DNA of 64,000 bases, taken from positions 4,898,001-4,962,000 of the forward strand of contig NZ_CP022521.1 of assembly GCF_002234535.1 (NCBI RefSeq), given 5' to 3'. The position numbers were made by a program, and so were the translations under genes. Of the stretch, positions 8,993-17,843 are shown piece after piece (positions within the stretch are counted from its first letter, which is position 1; every line of letters starts with the position of its first letter). Under the pieces are notes generated by a model, which was given only the letters and a program-made list of their open reading frames with translations, was not told the DNA's origin and made no database searches. The DNA comes from Actinoalloteichus hoggarensis (GTDB taxonomy: Bacteria > Actinomycetota > Actinomycetes > Mycobacteriales > Pseudonocardiaceae).

Positions 8993-10630
8993 ATGCACCA
9001 GAACACCCCGACGACCGCCCCCAGACGCAGGCTGGGGCTCGCCGTCCTGATCCTGCCCGTCCTGCTGACCTCGATGGACATCTCGATCCTGTACATGGCG
9101 ATCCCCGCCATCGCCGAGGATCTGGCACCCACCTCCGGCGAGCTGCTGTGGATCCTGGACGTCTACGGCTTCCTGCTCGCCGGCCTGCTGATCCTGATGG
9201 GCGGCATCGGCGATCGGATGGGCCGCAGGCGACTGCTGCTGATCGGCGCCGCCGCCTTCGCCGCCGCGTCACTGCTGGCCGCCTTCGCCACGACGCCTGC
9301 CCTGCTGATCCTGGGACGCGCGCTGATGGGAGTGGGCGGCGCCACCCTGATGCCCTCCACGCTCTCGCTGATCCGGAACATGTTCGAGGACCCTCGCGAA
9401 CGCACCCGCGCGATCGCCGTCTGGACCACCGCGCTGGCCGGGGGTGTGGCGGCGGGGCCCATCGTCGGCGGCGCCCTGCTGGAGTTCTTCCCCTGGGGGT
9501 CGGTCTTCCTCATCAACGTGCCGGTGATCCTGGTGCTGCTCACCGTGGCGCCGCTGGTGATCCCGGAGTATCGACACGCGCGCCCCGAGCCGATGGACCT
9601 GCCCAGCGTCGTGCTCTCCTTCGCCGCGATCCTGCCCGTCGTCTGGGCGGTCAAGTCGGCCGCCGAGGCGCTCGCGATCACGACGGGCAGCGTCGTCGCC
9701 GCCGCCGTCGGCATCCTGGCGGCGGTGGTGTTCCTGCGTCGTCAGCGCGGGATCGCGAGCCCGCTCATGGACGTCTCCCTCTTCCGCGACCGCCGGTTCA
9801 GCGGCGCCGTGGTCGCGGGCATGCTGGCGATGCTGTCACTGGCCGGGCTCACGATGTTCCTCAGTCAGCATCTCCAGCTCGTGCTGGGCTTCACCCCGCT
9901 GACCTCGGCGCTGTGGCTGCTGCCGATCGCCGTCGCCATCACGGCGGGCGCGGCGACCACCTCCGTGCTGGCGAGCCGGATCGGTCCCGGCCCGATCTTC
10001 GGCGTCGGCGCCCTGCTGGCCGCCGCCGGGATGGTCGTGGTCGCTCTGCTCCCCGACGAGGGCAGCCTGCCGCAGCTCATCGTCGGCGCCGTCCTGGCCG
10101 CGGGCGGCATCAGCCCCATCACGACGCTGGCCACCGACGTCGTCGTGGCCTCGGTCAGTCCCGAGCGATCCGGCGCGGCCTCCGCCCTCGCCGAGACGGC
10201 CAACGAGCTGGGCGCCGCCGTCGGCATCGCCGTGCTCGGCTCCGTCGGCGCGCTGGTCTATCGGGCGGGCGTCCAGGACGGACTGCCCGAGGGGCTGCCC
10301 TCGGAGGCCGCGTCGGTCGTCGAATCCGGCCTCGGCGCCGCCGTCGGCGTGATCGAGCAGCTGCCCTCGGAGGTCGGACCGCCGCTGCTCGAACTGGCCC
10401 GGCAGGCCTTCACCGACGGCATGGCCGCGGCCACGACGACGTCGGCTGCCGTTCTCGGCGTGCTCGCCGTCCTCGTGTCCATGCTGCTCCGAGGTCAGCC
10501 GCCCGCGGGCGCCGCGCCCTCGGCGGACTCCGACGACACAGCGGACTCCGACGACACAGCGGACTCCGCCGGCGCAGGGGACTCCGACGACACAGCGGCG
10601 GGCGACCGGGGCCGGGCGGCCCGCGGCTGA
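8993..10630 (+). CDS. DHA2-family MFS drug exporter
   Basis: A 545-residue, 14-helix drug:proton antiporter of the EmrB/QacA type. Features: LTSMDISILYMAIPAI in helix 1 (with the membrane Asp seen in this family), DRMGRRRLLLIG motif A, and the antiporter stretch AGGVAAGPIVGGALLE in helix 5. ATG at 8993 follows GAGGAG by 4-5 nt. The C terminus ends in an acidic repeat of the type DSDDTA (four copies, around residues 505-535) that is unusual for exporters. It is regulated by the divergent TetR gene and is a paralogue of the convergent exporter at 10786-12375 (same order of motifs and very similar helix 1-5 sequence). Confidence 0.9.
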   Translation: MHQNTPTTAPRRRLGLAVLILPVLLTSMDISILYMAIPAIAEDLAPTSGELLWILDVYGFLLAGLLILMGGIGDRMGRRRLLLIGAAAFAAASLLAAFATTPALLILGRALMGVGGATLMPSTLSLIRNMFEDPRERTRAIAVWTTALAGGVAAGPIVGGALLEFFPWGSVFLINVPVILVLLTVAPLVIPEYRHARPEPMDLPSVVLSFAAILPVVWAVKSAAEALAITTGSVVAAAVGILAAVVFLRRQRGIASPLMDVSLFRDRRFSGAVVAGMLAMLSLAGLTMFLSQHLQLVLGFTPLTSALWLLPIAVAITAGAATTSVLASRIGPGPIFGVGALLAAAGMVVVALLPDEGSLPQLIVGAVLAAGGISPITTLATDVVVASVSPERSGAASALAETANELGAAVGIAVLGSVGALVYRAGVQDGLPEGLPSEAASVVESGLGAAVGVIEQLPSEVGPPLLELARQAFTDGMAAATTTSAAVLGVLAVLVSMLLRGQPPAGAAPSADSDDTADSDDTADSAGAGDSDDTAAGDRGRAARG

Positions 10631-10717
10631 CACCGCCGCGGCGGGAGCGACGGCTGGGCAGCCGGCCGGATGGCGCCGCGGCCGGAGGACGGGCGCAGGC
10701 GGCACGGCAGCACCGCC

Positions 10718-10733
10718 GACGGGCGCGCCCGTC
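10718..10733. terminator. Palindrome between convergent exporters
   Basis: A perfect 16-bp palindrome (GACGGGCGCGCCCGTC) in the 155-bp gap between two convergent genes. As RNA it gives a 6-bp stem with a CGCG loop on either strand, so it may stop both transcripts. No U-run follows, which is normal for actinomycetes. Confidence 0.35.
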
Positions 10734-10785
10734 TCCTACACCGTCGAACAGCGCAGCCCGGGCCGCCCGGCCGCGCCGGCCACGG

Positions 10786-12375
10786 TCATCGACGCGGGAT
10801 CGGCGCCTCGACGTCGGCGGCCGGGCCCGCCGCGGTCGGCGACTCGGGCTCGGTCGCCGTGTCGCCGCTCGCGGCGGGAACACGGCGCAGCGCGACGACG
10901 ACGAAGACCGCCATCAGCGCGAGCAGCACGGCACCGCTGAGGCCCGCCGCGTTGATGCCCTCGGTGTAGGCGCCGAAGGCGAGGTCGCGCAGCACGGTGG
11001 CGGCGGCGTCGTCCCTGGCGGCGGCCTCGGCGACGGCTCCGGCGACGGTCTCCCCGGCCGCGGGCGTCATCTCGACGGCCGCGCCGTCCATCGTGGCCCG
11101 ATAGACGGCGGTGGACACGGTGCCGAAGGCCGCGATGCCCAGGGCCGCGCCGAGTTCGTTGCTCGTCTCGGAGATGCCCGCGGCGGCTCCGGCGCGTTCC
11201 GGCGGCGCGGTGCTCAGGACCAGCGAGTTCGCCAGCGTTCCCACCATGCCGAGCCCGGCGGTGAGGACGGTGTAGCCGCCGATGAACACCGCCAGGCTCG
11301 TCCCCGGTTCCACGACGCCGACCACCCCGAAGCCGCAGGCCGCGACGAGGAGACCGCAGGCGAGCAGGATCGCGGGCCGGACACGAGAAGCGAGGACGGT
11401 CGCCAGGGTCGCGCCCGCCAGGGTGCCGACGAAGGTGGGCAGTGTCCAGAGTGCCGCCCGCAACGGGCTCAGGCCGTGGACGGTCTGCAGGAATGTGAAG
11501 GCGAGCAGTCCCAGGCCGGCCGCGGCGAGGGAGACGAGGGCGTTGGAGCCCGCGGCGGCGCTGAATCGCGCGCTGCGGAACAGATTCAGGTCGATCAACG
11601 GGTGGGCCGCCCGCCGCTGCCGCCGGACGAAGAACGCGAAGAAGACCAGGCCCAGGGCCAGCGCCGAGCCCGCGAGCGGGTCCATCCCGTACTCGACGAA
11701 CTGCTTGACCGCGAAGACCAGGCTGACGATCGCGATCAGCGAGGTGAGGGCACCGGGGATGTCGAAGCCCGTCGCGTCGGGATCGCGTGACTCCGGGATG
11801 AGGAAGGGCCCGGTCAGCAGGAGCACGAGCATCACCGGGATGTTGATCAGGAAGACCGAGCCCCACCAGAAGTACTCCAGCAGGAATCCCCCGACGATCG
11901 GCCCCGCGACGGCACCGCCCGTGAAGGCCACCGTCCAGGCGCCGACCGCGGCCTGCCGCTGCCGTGGGTCGTGGAACATGCTCCTGATCAGCGACAGGGT
12001 CGAGGGGGCCAGGGTCGCGGCGCCGATGCCGAGCAGCGCGCGGGCGACGATGAGCTGTTCCGGCGTGGCGGAGAACACGATCCCGGCGGAGGCGGCGCCG
12101 AAGAGCAGCGAACCGATGAGCAGGAGCCGCTTGCGGCCGATGCGGTCGCCGAGGCTGCCCATCGTGATGAGCAGGCCGGCCATGACGAAGCCGTAGACGT
12201 CCATCATCCAGAGCCACTGGGTGGCCGTGGGATTGAGCGCCTCGGTGATCGCGGGAGAGGCGACGAAGAGGATCGAGATGTCCATCGAGGTCAGCAGCGC
12301 GGGAAGCAGCAGGAAGGGCAGCGTCCACCAGGTCCGGGCGGACGCACGGGGTGGAGTCGTCGTCGAAGCGGGCAT
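10786..12375 (-). CDS. DHA2-family MFS drug exporter, paralogue of 8993-10630
   Basis: A 529-residue 14-helix antiporter. Helix 1 reads LLPALLTSMDISILFVASPAI, motif A is DRIGRKRLLLIG, and helix 5 has TGGAVAGPIVGGFLLEYF. These parallel the neighbouring exporter almost word for word, so the two are paralogues in inverted order. ATG at 12375 has no strong Shine-Dalgarno, and the upstream sequence is short before the operator; leaderless or weak initiation is possible. The divergent TetR gene at 12445 and a duplicated operator between them indicate drug-inducible expression. Confidence 0.9.
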   Translation of the reverse strand: MPASTTTPPRASARTWWTLPFLLLPALLTSMDISILFVASPAITEALNPTATQWLWMMDVYGFVMAGLLITMGSLGDRIGRKRLLLIGSLLFGAASAGIVFSATPEQLIVARALLGIGAATLAPSTLSLIRSMFHDPRQRQAAVGAWTVAFTGGAVAGPIVGGFLLEYFWWGSVFLINIPVMLVLLLTGPFLIPESRDPDATGFDIPGALTSLIAIVSLVFAVKQFVEYGMDPLAGSALALGLVFFAFFVRRQRRAAHPLIDLNLFRSARFSAAAGSNALVSLAAAGLGLLAFTFLQTVHGLSPLRAALWTLPTFVGTLAGATLATVLASRVRPAILLACGLLVAACGFGVVGVVEPGTSLAVFIGGYTVLTAGLGMVGTLANSLVLSTAPPERAGAAAGISETSNELGAALGIAAFGTVSTAVYRATMDGAAVEMTPAAGETVAGAVAEAAARDDAAATVLRDLAFGAYTEGINAAGLSGAVLLALMAVFVVVALRRVPAASGDTATEPESPTAAGPAADVEAPIPRR

Positions 12376-12383
12376 AGTTTGAT

Positions 12384-12427
12384 CGTACGTGCGTTCAAAT
12401 TTGTGTCAATACGTACGTCCGTTCAAA
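12384..12427. promoter_or_regulatory. Duplicated operator between exporter and TetR gene
   Basis: The 16-bp motif CGTACGTNCGTTCAAA occurs at 12384-12399 and 12412-12427 in direct orientation, 28 bp apart. CGTACG is itself a palindrome. The 69-bp divergent intergenic region contains little else, so these are the probable binding sites of the TetR protein encoded at 12445. Confidence 0.65.
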
Positions 12428-12444
12428 CGGGTTAGGATGGCGGC

Positions 12445-13047
12445 ATGAGCCAGCGAGACGATCTCTTGGCGGGCGCGAAGAAGTGCCTCGCCGAGAAGGG
12501 CTACAGCGCCACCACGGCACGGGACATCGCGGCGGCCTCCGGCGCCCACCTCGGGTCGATCGGCTACCACTTCGGTTCCAAGGACGCGCTGATGAACGCC
12601 GCCGTGCTGTCGGCCAGCAGCGAATGGGGCGACCGGGTGGAGGCGGCGGTCCGGGCCGCGGACGCCGAGGAGCCCGCGCACCGCTTCGCCACCCTCATGG
12701 CGCAGGTGTTCGCCGCGATCCCCGGCGAGCGCGACCTGCTCGTGGCGAGCGTGCAGGCCTTCGCCCAGGCCGACTTCGACGAATCCCTGCGTGCCGCCCT
12801 CGCCGAGGGCTTTCGCGAGGGACGGGCCGCCTTCGCTTCGATGACGCTCGGGAAGGCGGCGGACGAGATCGACGACCGCCTCGGCGCCGGACTGGGCTCC
12901 GTCGTCTACTCGCTGGTCACCGGCTACATCGTGCAGAGCCTGATCGACCCGGACTCGATGCCGCCGGTCGAGGACGTCGTCGCGGGCATCCGCGCGCTGC
13001 TGCCGGAGCCCGCAGGCGGGGACGCAGGCGGGACGGACGAGCCCTGA
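12445..13047 (+). CDS. TetR/AcrR-family repressor
   Basis: A 200-residue TetR regulator: helix-turn-helix at residues ~5-50 (AKKCLAEKGYSATTARDIA then GSIGYHFGSKDALMNAAV), followed by an all-helical ligand domain ending in VEDVVAGIRALLPEP. ATG at 12445 has only a weak GGATGG upstream. It is divergent from the DHA2 exporter whose expression it probably represses. It belongs to a different TetR subgroup from the one at 8223-8900, so the two modules are not simple copies. Confidence 0.9.
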   Translation: MSQRDDLLAGAKKCLAEKGYSATTARDIAAASGAHLGSIGYHFGSKDALMNAAVLSASSEWGDRVEAAVRAADAEEPAHRFATLMAQVFAAIPGERDLLVASVQAFAQADFDESLRAALAEGFREGRAAFASMTLGKAADEIDDRLGAGLGSVVYSLVTGYIVQSLIDPDSMPPVEDVVAGIRALLPEPAGGDAGGTDEP

Positions 13048-13178
13048 TGCCTTGACCATGGAACGATCGCATGACGTCGGCTACGTCATCTCGTGGCAGG
13101 CGGAAGTCATACCCCTGGGCGTCTGAGCCGGGCCCGATCAGGACGAGAAGTCGCTGCACGGGGAGTCGCGGCTCGGGT

Positions 13179-13928
13179 TCAGAGCGCTGGGAATCCCTGC
13201 GGTTCTCCTCTGCAGGGGGCGAGCCAGGACAGTCGGCGTTCGCAGCCCACGTCTACCGCGCTGACGGGTGAGCGAACCTGGTAGACGACGTAGGTCTCCG
13301 CGGTCATCGGCCCCTCGACGCCTCTCTCGACGTGTGCGGCACCGGGGTCGTCAGGCGTGGGGAGTGCGCAGCGGTCCGGCTGCTCGGCCGGTGGTTCGCC
13401 GTGTGGATCCGTCCACCACAACGCGGTCGCATACTCGCTGGACGCGCTGGCACCGTAGTCCGGTGTGAGCACGTCGAAGAGGATCCTGAAGCAGGCGGGC
13501 GTGCCCGCGAAGCGCCCGCCGAGAATCTCCGCGACGTCTGCCGCGCCACCGGCATCGGGCGGCAGCGCGTAGATCTCGTAGGCCACCAGCGAGCAGCCCT
13601 GCCGATAGAACATCACCACACCCTGCTCGCCGTCACCATCGCTATAACGCGGAGACAGCCGGCAGGACACCTGAGTCCACGAGCGGGCCGGGGAGCCCAG
13701 GCTCGCGATCGGGGAACGGAACTCGTCCTGCATGGAAAGCAGTTCCGCACGCCCAGTGGAGACTTCATCGACAAGTTGGCGAGCGTTGTCGAAGTGGATG
13801 AGCCGGAAGACCGGGCCGGGAACGAACACGATGAGTGCCAGCACCACCAGGACGCTGAGCACGCCGATGGTCCGGCGGCGAAGCGGGGACCACGACTCCG
13901 CTGCCGCTGATTCCCGCGCATCGCTCAT
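13179..13928 (-). CDS. Single-pass membrane protein, unknown function
   Basis: A 249-residue protein with one clear membrane helix at residues ~23-43 (IGVLSVLVVLALIVFVPGPVF) after a short Arg-rich N terminus, so the C-terminal ~200 residues should lie outside the membrane. That domain has several cysteines (QVSCRLS, RQGCSLVAY, TPACFRI, PDRCALP, VGCERR, LAPCRGE), consistent with disulfides in an extracytoplasmic domain. No family recognised. ATG at 13928 was chosen over a TTG at 13937. It is convergent with the TetR gene. Confidence 0.65.
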   Translation of the reverse strand: MSDARESAAAESWSPLRRRTIGVLSVLVVLALIVFVPGPVFRLIHFDNARQLVDEVSTGRAELLSMQDEFRSPIASLGSPARSWTQVSCRLSPRYSDGDGEQGVVMFYRQGCSLVAYEIYALPPDAGGAADVAEILGGRFAGTPACFRILFDVLTPDYGASASSEYATALWWTDPHGEPPAEQPDRCALPTPDDPGAAHVERGVEGPMTAETYVVYQVRSPVSAVDVGCERRLSWLAPCRGEPQGFPAL

Positions 13929-13970
13929 GCTCGTCAAGATATCGAGACGGAGGCGCCCGGCCCTCGTGGT

Positions 13971-14992
13971 TCAGACGATCCGCATTCCGCATGGGGATCG
14001 CCGTCCATACCGCGGCGACGGCGCCCGTGCACGGGGTCCGGTGCGGCGGATGCTCCCGGCCGGCGTCGCCGAGACCGTTTGCGGGAGGTGATCCTCGCTC
14101 GCTTGTTCTCGGACTCGCCTCGCGCTCTCGGTCCGTGCCTCGTGCCGAGACCGCCGTGCTGCCTTCCGCCGGAGCGTCGCGCGGATCCTCGTCAGCTTCT
14201 TCGGCACCGGAACCGGCGTCACGATGACGTCGCCTTCGCCATCGCGCGGCGCGGTGACGAGCATCCACCGGTGCTCCGTGGTGTCGCCGGCGATCGTGGA
14301 GACCGGGAGGCGGACGAGGAAGTAGCCGCCCGCGGCCTGCGGGCCGAACAGCGTGGCCGAAGAGAGGGGACCCGACCCCGAGGGCGGCATCCGCGCCGGT
14401 GAGAGCCACTGCTCGAACGCGTCGTGGATCCTCGCCGCATGATGGTCGTCCAGTCGGTGGTCGAGGGCGATGTACGTCGCCCAGCCGGCTTCGCCGTCGT
14501 CGTGGTCGACGGACGCCCGGTGGATCGAGTGCGCGACGCCGTGCTCGTAGATCCACGCGTTCTCGGAGTGCAGGTCCCGGAGGACGCTCAGTCGTAGGAG
14601 GAGGACGCCGACGGCGATGAGCAGCCAGACGCTGACGCCGATCCACGCGAGCCACGGCACCCAGGTCGGCCAGGAGTCGTGGCTCTCCCCGTCGATCGTG
14701 ATGTTCCAGCTCGTCCCCGTGGGGTCCGTGATCGTCTGGTGGATCAGGAAGGCCGTCCCAGCAAGCAGAACACCGGCGCGTGGACGAGCTCGGTGCGGCG
14801 GAGGTCCTCGCTGCCCGCCCACCTCGCGACCTCCTCGACCGACTCTGGTCGCGGCACGTCGCGGGGCCGGTCGAGACGGGTCGGCGTCGATGCGAGAACA
14901 CCTGCCCAGATCTCGGACAGCTGCGCGGGCTCCGGGCTCGTCGAGGCGCGGTTCTCCACGTCGACCCCTTCCTGTCGGGTCGGGATCGCCAC
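13971..14992 (-). pseudogene. Frameshifted two-helix membrane protein
   Basis: One coding sequence seems to run in two frames. The first part (14992 to about 14770) starts with a GTG and reads MAIPTRQEGVDVENRA to RRTELVHAP; the continuation is in another frame from about 14768, VLLAGTAFLIHQTITDP, then a second helix WLAWIGVSVWLLIAVGVLLL, a soluble domain (WIYEHGVAHSIHRAS; GYFLVRLPVSTIAGD) and a basic tail. Both parts show actinomycete codon bias, and joining them with one restored base makes a sensible protein of about 340 residues. The GTG start has no Shine-Dalgarno and a stop lies 15 codons upstream, so the N terminus is uncertain. Function unknown. Confidence 0.5.
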
Positions 14993-15568
14993 GGTGCGGT
15001 TGACGATGACGACGAAGGTGTGGGCATCCCTTCTGTCCCACCGATCGTTTCATGGAACCGCTCAGGTTCATAGACCGACGATCAAAGGCACGACATGCCT
15101 CCATGAGGGAGTCGAGAATGGGACGGGAGAACCACGTCGAGTGGGAGGGGACGGTTCCTTTGCCGCCGGAGGGGCACGGACGACCGGGAGCACGCTGATC
15201 GAGGTCGCCGTCTTTATCGGAGGAGACCGCCACCGCACCCTAGGAAAGACCTCCCCCTTTCGATGCGGACTTCACGGCGTGAAAGGGACAGGCCCACACG
15301 GTCATGGTCGTCACGGCGAGCTGAAGGAGACCGGCGGATCAGCCGCGCGACCCAGAGCACCCCGGCGAGATCCACTGAGATCAACCCCCACGAATCGACG
15401 GCGTTCGGATCCGGCGCTCAGCGAGCGTGCATTACTCGGCTGTCGTCTACTGAAGGTCGCACTCGTGGGCGGGCGTTCCGTGTGCGGTCCTGGTCGTACC
15501 CATACGGAGCAGTAGCGTTGAGTGCGAAGAACGCATCCATCGGAGGCTGTGTGCGAGAAGAAGTGAAC
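14993..15568. other. Gene-free stretch upstream of the HhH-GPD gene
   Basis: About 575 bp with no convincing frame on either strand. It must hold the promoter of the HhH-GPD gene. I see only a minor inverted repeat (GAACC/GGTTC near 15055-15070) and no RNA gene. Confidence 0.45.
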
Positions 15569-16156
15569 ATGGGTGAGTCCGCGTCACCACAGGTGGCCGT
15601 CACAGGCGATCCTGAGGTCGACCACCTGAATTCGACCAACGCTCTTTCCCTGGTCCTCGGCATGATGCTCGATCAACAGTACGGCGTCGAGCATGCCTTC
15701 CGAGGCGGCTGGAAGGTGTTGAACCGCTTCGGAACGCTTGATCCGGCCGCGATCGCGGCGGCCGACCCGGACGAGTTCGCAGCCCTGTGTAGCGAGACTC
15801 CTGCCATCCACCGGTTCCCGGTCTCTATGGCCGGCCGCCTGCAGGAGCTGGCGGCGCACGTGGCGGCACACTACGACGGTGACGTCGCACGTCTGTGGAA
15901 CGAGGCGGACTCGGGCAAGGAACTGCTGAAACGGGTCCAGGCGTTGCCCGGCTTCGGGAAGCAGAAGAGCCGGATCTTCGTCGCGCTGCTCGCGAAGCAG
16001 CTCGGGGTTCGCCCTGCGGGGTGGGAGGCCGTCGCCGGGGATTACGCACTGGACGGGTACCGGTCGGTTGCCGACATCGTCGACCCTGACAGCTTCCAGA
16101 AGGTGCGCGACTACAAGCGGCAGAAGAAGGCCGCGGCCAAGCCGTCCGAGGCCTGA
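15569..16156 (+). CDS. HhH-GPD-type base-excision repair protein
   Basis: A 195-residue protein of the HhH-GPD superfamily seen across actinobacteria. The helix-hairpin-helix region is KELLKRVQALPGFGKQKSRI (~123-142), where LPGFGKQK is the hairpin; it begins with SLVLGMMLDQQYGVEHAFRG, the helical start common to DNA glycosylases. ATG at 15569 follows GAGAAG by a few bases. Family members are annotated as DNA glycosylases; the substrate lesion is not known, and the usual catalytic Lys/Asp pair was not assigned here. Confidence 0.85.
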   Translation: MGESASPQVAVTGDPEVDHLNSTNALSLVLGMMLDQQYGVEHAFRGGWKVLNRFGTLDPAAIAAADPDEFAALCSETPAIHRFPVSMAGRLQELAAHVAAHYDGDVARLWNEADSGKELLKRVQALPGFGKQKSRIFVALLAKQLGVRPAGWEAVAGDYALDGYRSVADIVDPDSFQKVRDYKRQKKAAAKPSEA

Positions 16157-16161
16157 TCGGC

Positions 16162-16334
16162 ATGGTGCGCTCGGCGTGCAGGGCGACGTCCGGCCCGCCG
16201 TCCGGCGTGAGGCGGCGGGCGCCTACGGCGAGGAAGGCTTCCGCCGCGGCCTCGCCGACGTCGACGCCGTGTCCCTCGGCGAGGCGTGGGCCGCCGAACG
16301 GGCCGCCCAGCAGGCGGCGAAGGGCGGTTCGTGA
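16162..16334 (+). pseudogene. Orphan C-terminal gene fragment
   Basis: The frame ending with the TGA at 16332-16334 carries about 56 codons with near-perfect actinomycete third-position G/C bias and protein-like sequence (YGEEGFRRGLADVDAVSLGE, then AWAAERAAQQAAKGGS). There is no start codon or 5' half: directly before it lies the end of the HhH-GPD gene. It looks like the remaining tail of a deleted gene. Family not recognised. Confidence 0.35.
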
Positions 16335-16707
16335 CCGCCGGGCCGCTCGCAGGCGGACAGGACGTGCGTGCGGCCCGCCCGCCCTGGACATGCCGCTCCT
16401 CGATGCCCGTGTCGAGGTGCCCGGCGGCGCCCCGCGCACTCACGATCCCCGAGGCAGGCGCAGCCCGTGAGGAGTGCCGCTCGGCCGGGCCGGCCCCGCT
16501 TCGGCGTGGACGTGCCTGCTTCCCGCAGGGTCCGCAGGCGCGGGGCCGGAACGACGACGGCGATCCGAGCCCGCGCGGACAGCGGCGCGCACCACGCACT
16601 CCGCAGCCCGGTCAGGCCCGCAGCCCGATCAGGCCGGGCCCGACCGTGCGCCGGGGCAGCCCGCACCGCACGCCTCGGGCAACGCGGGCTGCCCGATCGG
16701 GCCGACG
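16335..16707. other. Gene-free stretch
   Basis: About 370 bp between the orphan fragment and the end of the SorC-type regulator gene. No frame with coding character. GC-rich inverted stretches are present but none is clean enough to call a terminator. Confidence 0.4.
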
Positions 16708-17706
16708 TCACCGCCCGACAGGGCAGTCCTTCTCCTCCAGCAGCTCCCCGGCCAGCGCCGCGTCGGTGACCAGCGTCGTGATCAGGCCGCCCCGCAGCGC
16801 CGAGCGGACCGCGGCGGCCTTGCCCGCGCCGTAGGCGAGCGCGACGACGTCCGGCGTCCGATGGAGCTGCTCGTAGGTCACGCCGACCGCCCTGGACTGC
16901 AACCCGTCGTCGATCGGGCGGCCGTGGACGTCCAACAGGATTCCGCAGATCTCGGCGACCGCGCCGCGATCGGCGAAGACCGTCCGTTCGGCGGGTTCCA
17001 GGACGTCGTAGACGGTGGAGGTGCCGGGAGCCCAGCCGCCCACCGAGACGACCGCCGAGGTCAGCTCGCCGCACCGGTCCATCGCCTTGGCGACGTCGGA
17101 GTGACTGCGCAGCGCGGCGGCGCTGGAGGCGTCGGGCATCACCAGCGGCGCGTAGAAGGTCACCGCCGTCCCACCGCCCGCCTGCGCCGCGCGACGGGTG
17201 AGCTCCAGCGAGTGATCCTCCACGTCGGGCTGGGGCACGGCGCCGCAGAGCTGAACGACGGTGCAGCGCGGCAGGACGGTCAAGCGCGCGCTCATCCGTT
17301 GCAGCGACCGGCCCCACGCCACGCCGAGCACGTCGCCCTCCTCGACGACCTCGCCGAGCAGTCGGGCCGCCAGCGCGCCGACGTGTTCCCGTAGTTCCTG
17401 ATCGGTCTGTCCCGAGACGTCCGAGACGACGGCGGTCCGCAGCCCGAACGCGGTGCGCAGCCGGTCCGACAGCTCCACGTCCACCCCGGCGGGTCTGCCG
17501 ATCTCGATGCGGACCAGGCCGGCGGCCCTGGCCGAGTCCAGCAGGCGGGCCACCTTGAAGCGGCTGATGCCGAACTCCTCGGCGATCTGCACCTTCGAAC
17601 GCGACTCCAGGTAGAAGCGCCGCGCCACCGAGGTCGTGAGCAGCAGTTCCACGGGACCGATGTCACCAGGCTCGACGGTCACAGGACGCTCGGTCATCGG
17701 CGTCAT
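16708..17706 (-). CDS. SorC/DeoR-type sugar-responsive regulator
   Basis: A 332-residue regulator: an N-terminal helix-turn-helix (VARRFYLESRSKVQIAEEFG then ISRFKVARLLDSARAAGLV, ~20-60) and a SorC-type sugar-phosphate-binding domain (LGVAWGRSLQRM; VQLCGAV; VGGWAP; ALAYGAGKAAAVRSAL). Such proteins sense a phosphorylated sugar or polyol and switch nearby catabolic operons. Start at 17706 or the second ATG at 17697 (AGGA 8 nt upstream) cannot be separated. It is divergent from a dehydrogenase/ABC transporter operon with a palindrome between them, so that operon is the likely target. Confidence 0.9.
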   Translation of the reverse strand: MTPMTERPVTVEPGDIGPVELLLTTSVARRFYLESRSKVQIAEEFGISRFKVARLLDSARAAGLVRIEIGRPAGVDVELSDRLRTAFGLRTAVVSDVSGQTDQELREHVGALAARLLGEVVEEGDVLGVAWGRSLQRMSARLTVLPRCTVVQLCGAVPQPDVEDHSLELTRRAAQAGGGTAVTFYAPLVMPDASSAAALRSHSDVAKAMDRCGELTSAVVSVGGWAPGTSTVYDVLEPAERTVFADRGAVAEICGILLDVHGRPIDDGLQSRAVGVTYEQLHRTPDVVALAYGAGKAAAVRSALRGGLITTLVTDAALAGELLEEKDCPVGR

Positions 17707-17752
17707 CCTACGCAGCCTCTCTCTTCGCTCCGGTCCATCGACCCTCCCGTCG

Positions 17753-17788
17753 GTCAACTGTTGACATGCGCATACGCCAGGGTATTCA
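17753..17788 (+). promoter_or_regulatory. Palindromic operator and -35/-10 of the polyol operon
   Basis: GTCAAC-T-GTTGAC at 17753-17765 is a perfect palindrome. It overlaps a consensus -35 TTGACA (17761-17766), with a plausible -10 TATTCA at 17783-17788 (16-nt spacer). A repressor on the palindrome would block this promoter. A second inverted repeat, GCTCA-AA-TGAGC, lies at 17815-17826 downstream of the predicted start. Confidence 0.6.
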
Positions 17789-17843
17789 CTCCCCTAACAA
17801 ACGAGCAGATCCATGCTCAAATGAGCGATACGAGGAAGTGGTC

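Noticed and set aside
9148-11790. 880-residue plus-strand frame
   Set aside because: Overlaps two exporter genes in other frames; composition is that of an out-of-frame shadow.
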